DNA of 64,000 nt from Bacteroidota bacterium. GTDB lineage: Bacteria; Bacteroidota; Bacteroidia; Chitinophagales; Chitinophagaceae. Under the pieces are notes generated by a model. It saw only the letters and a program-made list of their open reading frames with translations. It made no database searches and was not told the origin of the DNA. The stretch lies in contig VGFK01000001.1 in assembly GCA_016868895.1 (NCBI GenBank), positions 335,006 to 399,005 of the forward strand. Direction: 5' to 3'. This document shows, piece after piece, positions 53,063-61,217 of the stretch (the first letter of the stretch is position 1; each line of letters starts with the position of its first letter). The translations under genes and the position numbers were made by a program.

Positions 53063-53488
53063 ATGATACAACGCATACAATCCCTCTGGCTTTTGATCAG
53101 CGCAGCATTTGCGGCGATCTATATCAATTTCCCCGTTTACAAAGGAGTACTGCTCAATGCAGAAGCAATCGAAATCCGCATTCGGGAACACCTCTTGCTG
53201 CTAGCAGTTTCGGTGATTGCGGGACTGATGAGCTTCATCACCATCTTCTTGTTTAAAAACAGGAAACAACAGAAAACACTGACGCTTTTTAATGCCCTGA
53301 TCTGTGCCGGAATTTTTGCCATCCAGTATTTTATTGTAGAAGAAAGAAAAGCAGCCATCAACATTGCACAAGGCGAATGGCAACTGATTGCATTGATACC
53401 GCTGTTCATGGTAATACTGTTGCTGTTTTCTTACCAAAACATTCGATCCGACGAAAAGCTGGTCAACAGCGCAGATCGCATGCGGTAA
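53063..53488 (+). CDS. DUF4293 family membrane protein
   Basis: A 141-residue inner-membrane protein with four predicted helices (about 7-27, 47-67, 76-94, 110-127). The N-terminus MIQRIQSLWLL and the motif FLFKNRKQQ at the second loop match DUF4293, a family of unknown function found in Bacteroidota. It lies downstream of glyA with a 9-nt gap and directly before the decarboxylase-like gene, so the three form an operon. Confidence 0.85.
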   Translation: MIQRIQSLWLLISAAFAAIYINFPVYKGVLLNAEAIEIRIREHLLLLAVSVIAGLMSFITIFLFKNRKQQKTLTLFNALICAGIFAIQYFIVEERKAAINIAQGEWQLIALIPLFMVILLLFSYQNIRSDEKLVNSADRMR

Positions 53489-53497
53489 TTGCTTCGG

Positions 53498-54232
53498 ATG
53501 TCAACCCCTTCCTCATACACCTTCCCCATTGCCTTCAGGGATGTGCACTATTTCGCACTGCTCTATCGAGCAAATGCAGAAAGAGTTTATCATCATCTCA
53601 TCGGTACTGATCTGAAGCCGGCTTTGTGTGCAGGAAGAAGACCAATGGTGGCGGTAGGACTGATACACTACAAGGACTCGGACCTGGGCGCATACAACGA
53701 AGTCATTCTTGCCATACCTGTTGTACCTGCCAAGCAAGACACCGGATGGAAGAACTGGATGAACCTTTATTCTTCGCGGCAGAACAGAGCAGTCGGGCAA
53801 TACATCATCCATATTCCCGTCACTACTCAACAATCCGTCGATGCCGGTTGTGGCATCTGGGGCTATCCCAAAATCAAGCTGCCGATTGAACATCAGTTTG
53901 GAAAACAAGAATTGCATTCAACCATATTTTCGACAGAACACTCCCCTACCATCGAGTTCCAGGGCAGTTTGGGAATTTCTCTACCCGTGCCAGGCATGAA
54001 CCTGATGACCTACTCGCTGCTGAATGGCCATTGGATGAAGACATGGGTAGACGTACAATCCAATATGCGTTGCCGACCGTTTGCAGATGTCCGCATCAAC
54101 CCCCTCCAACAGTCAACTGAAATGGCGCGTGAAATTGCGCTGCTGGGCATTGCAGACCGTTCGCCTTTGCTTACTCTGGAAGCTTCTAAGTTCAGCGCCA
54201 AGTTCCATGCTCCAGAACCGATGCATCAATGA
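53498..54232 (+). CDS. Acetoacetate decarboxylase family protein
   Basis: A 244-residue beta-rich protein of the ADC family. The segment AGCGIWGYPKIKLPI contains Lys125, aligned with the Schiff-base lysine of acetoacetate decarboxylase; the following lysine, which tunes the active site, is Ile126 here. Hydrophobic and aromatic residues elsewhere fit the fold (PVVPAKQ near 74-80). Because the key second lysine is absent, true acetoacetate decarboxylation is doubtful and another carbonyl-lyase or hydratase role is possible. Start at 53498 (MSTPSS) is the first ATG; a TTG lies 9 nt upstream. It converges with the monooxygenase gene (7-bp overlap). Confidence 0.8.
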   Translation: MSTPSSYTFPIAFRDVHYFALLYRANAERVYHHLIGTDLKPALCAGRRPMVAVGLIHYKDSDLGAYNEVILAIPVVPAKQDTGWKNWMNLYSSRQNRAVGQYIIHIPVTTQQSVDAGCGIWGYPKIKLPIEHQFGKQELHSTIFSTEHSPTIEFQGSLGISLPVPGMNLMTYSLLNGHWMKTWVDVQSNMRCRPFADVRINPLQQSTEMAREIALLGIADRSPLLTLEASKFSAKFHAPEPMHQ

Positions 54233-55539
54233 GCTGTTGCTAGAGCAGGACGAACATATTCTTTCGGCAGGTGTTCAAGCAACCGTTTCCTGAACCGATG
54301 GTAATCGACCGTAATGGTATGCCGCGGTGTATTGATCTGATGAAAATCCGGATGACGCATTTCCCGTTCAATGCGCTCCCGCATGTTAGACGGACGCGTC
54401 CACTTTCCAGCAAGTTCACGTGCCATGATTTTACTCTGCAACTCAGCACCGGGCCAGATGCATCCCAATGGCTGAAACAATCCTATGAAATACAGGTTAT
54501 GCATTTCCGGGTGCATCATCCGTAACCACAAGGGTACTTCACCTTCGGAATAATCGATGAGTGATGCATCAAAAAAAGGATGTGCAATCACATATCCGGT
54601 ACAGGCCACAATCACGTCATACGCTTCCCGTGATCCATCCTTGTACACAACACTGTCCCCATCCAGAGAAGCAATATCGGAACGGGGATGAATCCTGCCG
54701 TGACGAATAGTATAGAAAAGATCTTCATTGATGGTTGGATGGTGAGAACCCAAAGGTCCCGCAGGATTGGGTAATCCGTAATCGCTGTTCTTCCCATTTC
54801 GAATAAAGAGGCTGAGCGCAGATACCCGTTGCCATAGGGCGCGGGGCAACCAATGAATTTTTGTACTGAATACATCCGCCGGTTTTCCCATCATGAATTT
54901 TGGGGCTACCCAATATCCGCGGCGCCAGCTCAGGTCGACAGAAGCTGCAACGCGACTGCTTTCTACGGCAACATCGCATGCTGAATTCCCTCCGCCTATC
55001 ACCAACACACGCTTGTTGGCAAAACGGGCAAACCGTTTTACTTCGTGGGAGTGAATGAATTCACCATTAAATGTTCCGGGATAAGATGGCATTCGTGGCT
55101 GCCAGTGATGACCGTTGCAGACAGCGAGTGCATCAACTATTTCCTGATGTTCCTTCTCGTTGCATTCGGTAACGACTTTCCAACGCCCATCGTTCAATCG
55201 TTCACACTGTTTTACACGTGTGTTGAACTGTATGTGCGGATACAGATTGAAGGTGCGTGCATACGATTGAAAATACTGTGCCAGGTGACGGTGTGATGGA
55301 TAATCGGGATAGGACGACGGCATTGGAAAGTCGTCATACTGACTCAGCGTGCGGGAAGAAATGATGTGGGTAGTTTCAAAGACTGAACTGTGACCAACTT
55401 TATCTGAGAACACCCAATTGCCGCCAACTTCTTGACCGAGATCATAGACCACCACTTCCAATCCCTCATCCAACAGGTTCTTGGCAGCGGTAATGCCAGA
55501 GGGACCGGCTCCGATAACACAAACCTTCTTAGCATTCAT
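54226..55539 (-). CDS. Flavin-containing monooxygenase
   Basis: A 437-residue FMO/Baeyer-Villiger-like flavoprotein. The FAD motif GAGPSG is at 10-15 and a second dinucleotide motif, VIGGGNSACDVAVES, lies in the middle (near 182) for NADPH. The FMO-type motif FxGxxxHxxx appears as FNGEFIHSHEVK near 157. The enzyme would oxygenate a nitrogen, sulfur or carbonyl group of a soluble substrate. The start at 55539 (MNAKKVCVIG) places the FAD motif at the expected distance; an in-frame start at 55614 adds 25 residues that overlap the adenine-deaminase gene. Substrate unknown. Confidence 0.87.
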   Translation of the reverse strand: MNAKKVCVIGAGPSGITAAKNLLDEGLEVVVYDLGQEVGGNWVFSDKVGHSSVFETTHIISSRTLSQYDDFPMPSSYPDYPSHRHLAQYFQSYARTFNLYPHIQFNTRVKQCERLNDGRWKVVTECNEKEHQEIVDALAVCNGHHWQPRMPSYPGTFNGEFIHSHEVKRFARFANKRVLVIGGGNSACDVAVESSRVAASVDLSWRRGYWVAPKFMMGKPADVFSTKIHWLPRALWQRVSALSLFIRNGKNSDYGLPNPAGPLGSHHPTINEDLFYTIRHGRIHPRSDIASLDGDSVVYKDGSREAYDVIVACTGYVIAHPFFDASLIDYSEGEVPLWLRMMHPEMHNLYFIGLFQPLGCIWPGAELQSKIMARELAGKWTRPSNMRERIEREMRHPDFHQINTPRHTITVDYHRFRKRLLEHLPKEYVRPALATAH

Positions 55540-55567
55540 ATGTGCAAAATAATCAATTGCATACAGT

Positions 55568-57208
55568 TCATGGATAAATCGAAAAGCTGTCGCCATCAAA
55601 CAACCCTTTATCACTCAACTTCACATGCGGTATGACCAGCAACGCCATGAAGGAAAGCGACATGAAAGGTGCGCTCAACGTGGACCCTAATTCTTTTGCA
55701 TGACGATCGATGGCGGTATAGTCAGCTGCCACCCGGTATCCATCTGCATTGCTCATGAGTCCCGCAATTGGAAGTCCCAACACCGAAACCTTTCCATTCC
55801 CAACACAGCTCACTCCTCCTCTTTTTTCGATGACCAGGTTGATGGCCTTGCAGAGGCTCTCATCGTCCACACCCACGGCCACGATATTGTGTGAATCGTG
55901 CGCTACACTGGAGGCAATGGCTCCTGATGTTAAACCAAACCGATGAATCAAAGAAAGGGCAATGGGAGCCTGCCTGTATCGGTTCACCACTGCAATTTTT
56001 AAAACGTCCTGATCCACATCGCTGCTCCAATTGCCGTCCACACGTTTAGGACGCAAGTCCAGTTTTTCAGTGATCAATTGTCCATCAATGCACCCAATAA
56101 CCGGATGCGTGTAGTCGTCCTGTGCCGGCAGTGAGAGGCTGTTCGGTTGAATTGGATCAATTGAAAAGCGGTTCACTTCTTTTATCGGGATGTGATGGGT
56201 GGGGATGTTTGAATTGCCATTTGTTGCTACGCACTGTCCATTGATATAAGTAGCGATCACCTTGAAATTCTTCAAGTTTTCCAAAAGGACAAAATCAGCC
56301 GGATCGCCGACCTCAAGCAAACCTACAGGGAGTTGGTAGTGATGAACAGGGTTGATGCATGCTGCCTGCAGCAGATGGAATGCATCATATCCCAGTGCAA
56401 CCCCTCGGGCGCAGAGGGCATTGATGTGTCCGTCGACCAGACTATCGGGATGTTTATCATCGGAGCAAAACATCATCTGCGATGGATGGTCTTCGATCAA
56501 TGGAATCAAAGCGTCAAAATTTTTTGCAGCACTGCCCTCACGGATGATAATTTTCATGCCGAGGGATAATTTTTCCTGAGCTTCTTCCAATGTGAAACAT
56601 TCATGATCGGTGCTGATGCCCCTGCCCACGTAGGTTCTCAGTCCTTCTCCGGAAAGTCCCGGCGCATGCCCATCCACCGGTTTACCCTGGGCGCGAGCGG
56701 CTGCTATTTTTTTCAGCACATCCGGGTCACCCGCAATGGCACCGGGAAAATTCATCATCTCGCTGAGGTAGCGGATATCCGCGGAGGCCATCAGTTCTTC
56801 TACTTGCTGGGCGTCCAATGCGTCCCCTGCCGTTTCAAAGATAGTGGCCGGTACACAACTGGGAGCACCAAAATTGAATTTGAAGGGAACTTGTTTTCCA
56901 TTGTCGATCATGAAGCGGACCCCTTCCATGCCGCATACATTGGCGATCTCGTGTGGATCGCTCACGGTTCCGACCGTGCCGTGCACAACCGCCAATCGGG
57001 CAAATTCCGAAGGCACCAGCATGGAGCTTTCAATGTGCACGTGTGCGTCGATGAATCCAGGGCAGGCATAGGGCAGTTGGGGATCGGGGCTTTTTCCTTT
57101 TATATCCGAAATGGAAGCAATCCGGTCGTCCACAACCCGGATGAGGCTGGGCTGAATGGTTCGGCGCAGGCAATCGACCCGATTCACCTTGATTTCCAGG
57201 GATTTCAT
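55568..57208 (-). CDS. ade: Adenine deaminase
   Basis: A 546-residue amidohydrolase converting adenine to hypoxanthine. The metal-binding HVHIESS motif uses His56 and His58; GHAPGLSGEGL, TDHECFTLEEA and MMFCSDDKHPDSL follow in the family order. The C-terminal domain (about 390-546) with IKVNR.. at start and HDSHNIVAVG near 470 is typical of the Ade family. Length is normal. It is transcribed toward the monooxygenase gene, separated by 28 nt, probably without functional relation. Confidence 0.94.
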   Translation of the reverse strand: MKSLEIKVNRVDCLRRTIQPSLIRVVDDRIASISDIKGKSPDPQLPYACPGFIDAHVHIESSMLVPSEFARLAVVHGTVGTVSDPHEIANVCGMEGVRFMIDNGKQVPFKFNFGAPSCVPATIFETAGDALDAQQVEELMASADIRYLSEMMNFPGAIAGDPDVLKKIAAARAQGKPVDGHAPGLSGEGLRTYVGRGISTDHECFTLEEAQEKLSLGMKIIIREGSAAKNFDALIPLIEDHPSQMMFCSDDKHPDSLVDGHINALCARGVALGYDAFHLLQAACINPVHHYQLPVGLLEVGDPADFVLLENLKNFKVIATYINGQCVATNGNSNIPTHHIPIKEVNRFSIDPIQPNSLSLPAQDDYTHPVIGCIDGQLITEKLDLRPKRVDGNWSSDVDQDVLKIAVVNRYRQAPIALSLIHRFGLTSGAIASSVAHDSHNIVAVGVDDESLCKAINLVIEKRGGVSCVGNGKVSVLGLPIAGLMSNADGYRVAADYTAIDRHAKELGSTLSAPFMSLSFMALLVIPHVKLSDKGLFDGDSFSIYP

Positions 57209-57341
57209 ATCTCAATATATTTAAAAAGACGATGCGTCTATTGGAGGCAAACGACCGCTCATGTAGAATTTACAGCGATTTGACACGGTAGTGAACGGCA
57301 TTTAACGTGTCCCCCCTATATTGCATGAAATTCTACATCGC

Positions 57342-58058
57342 ATGAAAAAGATCAAATTCCTCTCTCTGCTGGTTGCCGCTACGTTTTTGACAGTAGCCGC
57401 GTGGGCACAATCTGCCGAGGAGATTGTCGCCAAACACATTGATGCAATTGGCGGCGCCGAAAACTGGAAAAAAGTAAACAGCATTCGTCAGGAAGCCACC
57501 CTCAGTGTTCAGGGAATGGATATTCCGGTAGTGGTTACGCTGGTGCACAATAAAGGTTCAAAGCAGGAATTCACTGTAATGGGAATGACCGGATACACGA
57601 TCATCACCAATGAAGGGGGATGGAGCTTCAATCCGATGATGGGACAAAGCAAGCCTGAGCCGATGACCAATGACATGTTGAAGTATGGCAAAGACCAGCT
57701 GGATGCACAAGGCGAGTTCTTGAATTACAAAGAAAAGGGACATGCGATTGAGTCGCTAGGAAAAGAAGATGTAGATGGAACCGAGTGCTTCAAGATCAAG
57801 CTCACCCGCAAAAGCGGAACCGAGTCGGTTTTCTTCATCGACCCCAAAACATTTTATCCCATTCGGATTTCATCCAAAGTGGTAGCAGACGGACAGGAAG
57901 TTGAATCCATCATCAACCTGAGCAACTATCAGAAACTTCCCGAAGGCATAGTGGTTCCATTCACCATGGAGAATAGCCAAATGCCGGCACCCATCACCAT
58001 GACAAAAATCATTGTCAACGCTCCGGTGGATGAAGTCATCTTTAAAGTCGCTCAATAA
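57342..58058 (+). CDS. Secreted LolA-like outer-membrane lipoprotein-sorting protein
   Basis: A 238-residue exported protein. The signal peptide (1-21) ends in AWA before QSAEE. The N-terminal motif EIVAKHIDAIGGAENWKKV is characteristic of a Bacteroidota LolA/LppX-like family with an open half-barrel for hydrophobic cargo. Start at 57342 gives the canonical signal peptide; an in-frame ATG at 57321 would precede it with seven residues. A strong terminator follows. Cargo (lipoprotein or lipid) is inferred from the fold. Confidence 0.8.
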   Translation: MKKIKFLSLLVAATFLTVAAWAQSAEEIVAKHIDAIGGAENWKKVNSIRQEATLSVQGMDIPVVVTLVHNKGSKQEFTVMGMTGYTIITNEGGWSFNPMMGQSKPEPMTNDMLKYGKDQLDAQGEFLNYKEKGHAIESLGKEDVDGTECFKIKLTRKSGTESVFFIDPKTFYPIRISSKVVADGQEVESIINLSNYQKLPEGIVVPFTMENSQMPAPITMTKIIVNAPVDEVIFKVAQ

Positions 58059-58077
58059 CTTTTCTACTATAAATCGT

Positions 58078-58105
58078 AACCCGGTGCATGGCCGGGTTTT
58101 TTTTT
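58078..58105 (+). terminator. Rho-independent terminator after the LolA-like gene
   Basis: AACCCGG (58078-58084) pairs with CCGGGTT (58092-58098), followed by a run of nine or more Ts. The next gene starts at 58119 and must have its own promoter or rely on read-through. Confidence 0.9.
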
Positions 58106-58118
58106 GAAATTATGGATT

Positions 58119-61100
58119 ATGAAAACAGGTAAACTTTTACTCGCTGGATTGTTGTTGGCGACAGCCACTGCGGGTGTTGCACAATCGGATGTCAATTCCA
58201 GCACATTTGGAACATTAGAAGCGCGAGTCCTGGGTCCCGGTACCATGAGCGGCCGCATTTCCGCCATTGAAGGCGTGAACAGCGAAAACGGAAAAACACT
58301 TTATGTGGGAACGGCCGGTGGCGGGGTTTGGAAAACCACCAATGCGGGGGCTTCGTTCAAACCCATTTTTGACAAGTACTGTCAAAGCATTGGCGCAATT
58401 GCCATCGATCAAAAAAATCCAAAAATCGTTTATGTGGGAACCGGAGAAAGCAACATGCGTAACTCTGTTTCCATCGGGGATGGGTTGTATAAATCGACTG
58501 ACGCCGGCTCCAATTGGGTGAAGATCGGCGGATTGGATTCTACCGAGCACATTTCCAAAGTGCTCATCGATCCGAACAACTCCTCCATTGTGTATGCAGC
58601 GGCTCCCGGTCCATTGTGGAGCGACAGCAAACACAGGGGGTTGTACAAATCAACGGACGCAGGTAAAACATTTGAAAAAATTCTCTACGTATCCGAAAAA
58701 GCAGGGTGCGCGGATTTGGTCATCGATCCAAGTAATCCATCCACCCTCTATGCCAGCACTTGGGAATTCCGAAGAACGCCCTATTCATTTTCATCCGGAG
58801 GTCCTGGCAGTGCAGTATGGAAAAGTACCGACGGTGGAAAGACCTGGAAGGAGCTGACCAATGGACTTCCTGCTAAACCCATCGGAAGGACTGCACTGGC
58901 CATTGCGCCTTCAGCTCCCAACAACCTGATTGCAATTGTAGAAGCAAAGCAAACTCGATTGTATATTTCAGCAGACGCCGGAGAATCATGGAAATCACAA
59001 AGTGCATCGCTCAATGTGGTATCCCGACCATTTTACTTCAGCACGCTGGTGATTGATCCGAAAGATCCCAAGCGCGTGTATCGTCCTGCCTATTCTTTTG
59101 CGTATTCCAGTGATGGCGGTTATTCATTTGCCGAAGCCAGTGGTGAAGGCGGATGGGTGCACAGCGACCATCACGCACTCTGGATCAATCCGAACAATAC
59201 CAATCAACTGTATTTGGGAACCGATGGCGGTGTGTACCTGAGTTTGGATCGGGGTGCAACCTGGTTGTTTGTGCAGAATTTGCCGGTGGGACAATTCTAC
59301 CATGTGGATCACGATATGGGAGATCCCTATCGGGTGTTTGGTGGATTGCAGGACAACGGCAGCTGGGTGGCTCCATCTTCAAATGCAGGTGGTGTGGGCA
59401 ATGGAGATTGGAAAGCCATCTATGGTGGCGATGGGTTTTGGGTTACGCCCGATCCCACCGATCCTCATATCGCATATGCTGAATCACAAGGAGGAGACGT
59501 CAACCGTGTTGACCTAAGAACGGTCAAATCCGTTGGAGTTCGACCACTGCAAACGGCAGGAGACGAAAAACTTCGCTGGAACTGGAACACTCCAATTGTG
59601 ATCGGAAAAGCCAACCCTAAAAATTTATACACCGGAGCACAGTACCTCTATCGTTCCAAAGACCAGGGAAGGAACTGGACAAAAATTTCTCCTGATCTGA
59701 CCACAAACGATAAGAAAAAACAAGAACAGGAAAACAGCGGAGGCCTCAGTGCCGACAATACTTCTGCCGAGAACCATACTACAATTTTCACCATCGCAGA
59801 ATCTCCACTTGATGAGAACATGATCTGGGTAGGCACTGATGATGGCAACCTGCAGGTTTCGACAGACGGCGGTGCAACATGGACCAATACTTCTGGCGCA
59901 GTAACGGCAACCGGAATACCTGCACAAACCTGGGTGAGCAGCATTCAGCCTTCTCAATTCAATAAGCAGGTCGTCTATGCCACATTTGATAACCACATGT
60001 ACGGTGATCATACCACCTATGCCGCTAAGTCGGATGACGGAGGCAAGACCTGGAAAGCCTTTCAGAGCAAGGAATTCAGCGGATTTGCACACAAAATCAT
60101 AGAAGATCCCCAAAACAAGCAACTGCTGTTTATAGGAACAGAGATGGGCTTGTTTGCTTCGCTCAATGGCGGAGCCGATTGGTTCAGGATGAAAAATAAC
60201 ATACCCTGGTATGCGCTGGTTCGTGATCTCAAGATTCATCCCCGCACCCATGATTTGATGATTGCAACACATGGAAGAGGCATTCTCATTGTGGATGATA
60301 TTTCAGCCATGCGCAACCTTACTCCTGATATTCTTTCCAAGGAAATTCATCTGTTTGAAACAGGCGACATAGAATTGTCGACCGGCCGCTTTGGCGATGG
60401 AGGATTCCCAAACACCGGTGGATGGGTAGCACCCAATGCACCTTCCCTGAAACCGTTTCAGTATTATTTGAAGGACCGGTTCATGTCGGGAGCCATCAAA
60501 CTGGAGATCTACGATGAAGCAGGCAAGCTCGTTCAAAGTGTACCGGGCACCAATCGAAAAGGCATCAACCGGGTAACCTGGTCGCAACGCATGATGCCCC
60601 CAAAAACGGCTACAGGAGCAACCAAGCCGAATAACGGTGGTGCAGTCGCCCCACAGGTATTGCCCGGAAAGTATACCTTAAAGCTGAAAGCAGGAAGCAA
60701 TGAATTGACCCAATCCTTTAACATGGTGCACGTTGAAAAGTCAGCGTTCACCCTTTCAGAGCGCAAGGCTCAATTCAGTGCAGCGATGGAATTGTATGAG
60801 TTGCATCAGCAATTGGCAGTTGTGGTGGCGGATCTAGCAGCAAAGCAAAAAGAGTACCGTTCTTCTGTGGATTCCATAAAGAACAAGAAGCTTCAAAAAA
60901 CAGGGAATGAATACATCACTGCATTGGAAACACTCCGTGCAGAATTGATTCCCACCAAGCAAACATCAATTTTTGCAGATGAATCCCGCTTACGCGAAGA
61001 CATTACCCAGGTCTACTTGGCAATCTGCTTCAATGAAGCGGGTCCCAGTAACCTTCAGCTGGAAAGCATCAAAAACCTAAAACAACGGGTACGTGCTGCT

Positions 61101-61175
61101 GAGGAAAAGGCTAAGCAACTTCATGGGCAGTTCGAAGAGAAACTAAAGCAAGCCATTGCGAAAGAGAAAAAGTAA
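58119..61175 (+). CDS. Secreted VPS10/sortilin-like BNR-repeat protein (second copy)
   Basis: A 1018-residue exported beta-propeller protein, paralogous to the one at 487-3675. The signal peptide is residues 1-21 (ending VAQ). At least ten Asp-box repeats (STDAGSNW, STDGGKTW, SADAGESW, SLDRGATW, STDGGATW, SDDGGKTW and others) run from about 60 to 700, followed by a beta domain and a Lys-rich helical C-terminus. The two copies share the order of repeats and the closing [20 protein letters not shown] motif but are well diverged. The start at 58119 (MKTGKLLLAG) is the first ATG that gives a clean signal peptide; a TTG at 58104 is upstream. Enzymatic activity unproven. Confidence 0.85.
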   Translation: MKTGKLLLAGLLLATATAGVAQSDVNSSTFGTLEARVLGPGTMSGRISAIEGVNSENGKTLYVGTAGGGVWKTTNAGASFKPIFDKYCQSIGAIAIDQKNPKIVYVGTGESNMRNSVSIGDGLYKSTDAGSNWVKIGGLDSTEHISKVLIDPNNSSIVYAAAPGPLWSDSKHRGLYKSTDAGKTFEKILYVSEKAGCADLVIDPSNPSTLYASTWEFRRTPYSFSSGGPGSAVWKSTDGGKTWKELTNGLPAKPIGRTALAIAPSAPNNLIAIVEAKQTRLYISADAGESWKSQSASLNVVSRPFYFSTLVIDPKDPKRVYRPAYSFAYSSDGGYSFAEASGEGGWVHSDHHALWINPNNTNQLYLGTDGGVYLSLDRGATWLFVQNLPVGQFYHVDHDMGDPYRVFGGLQDNGSWVAPSSNAGGVGNGDWKAIYGGDGFWVTPDPTDPHIAYAESQGGDVNRVDLRTVKSVGVRPLQTAGDEKLRWNWNTPIVIGKANPKNLYTGAQYLYRSKDQGRNWTKISPDLTTNDKKKQEQENSGGLSADNTSAENHTTIFTIAESPLDENMIWVGTDDGNLQVSTDGGATWTNTSGAVTATGIPAQTWVSSIQPSQFNKQVVYATFDNHMYGDHTTYAAKSDDGGKTWKAFQSKEFSGFAHKIIEDPQNKQLLFIGTEMGLFASLNGGADWFRMKNNIPWYALVRDLKIHPRTHDLMIATHGRGILIVDDISAMRNLTPDILSKEIHLFETGDIELSTGRFGDGGFPNTGGWVAPNAPSLKPFQYYLKDRFMSGAIKLEIYDEAGKLVQSVPGTNRKGINRVTWSQRMMPPKTATGATKPNNGGAVAPQVLPGKYTLKLKAGSNELTQSFNMVHVEKSAFTLSERKAQFSAAMELYELHQQLAVVVADLAAKQKEYRSSVDSIKNKKLQKTGNEYITALETLRAELIPTKQTSIFADESRLREDITQVYLAICFNEAGPSNLQLESIKNLKQRVRAAEEKAKQLHGQFEEKLKQAIAKEKK

Positions 61176-61186
61176 AATCCTATACT

Positions 61187-61217
61187 AAAAAGGGGAGCCG
61201 ATTGGCTCCCTTTTTTT
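61187..61217. terminator. Bidirectional terminator between the BNR gene and kup
   Basis: GGGAGCC (61193-61199) pairs with GGCTCCC (61204-61210) with a 4-nt loop, flanked by an A-run on one side and a T-run on the other, so it can stop transcription from both directions. The kup stop codon lies within the T-run side. Confidence 0.9.
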
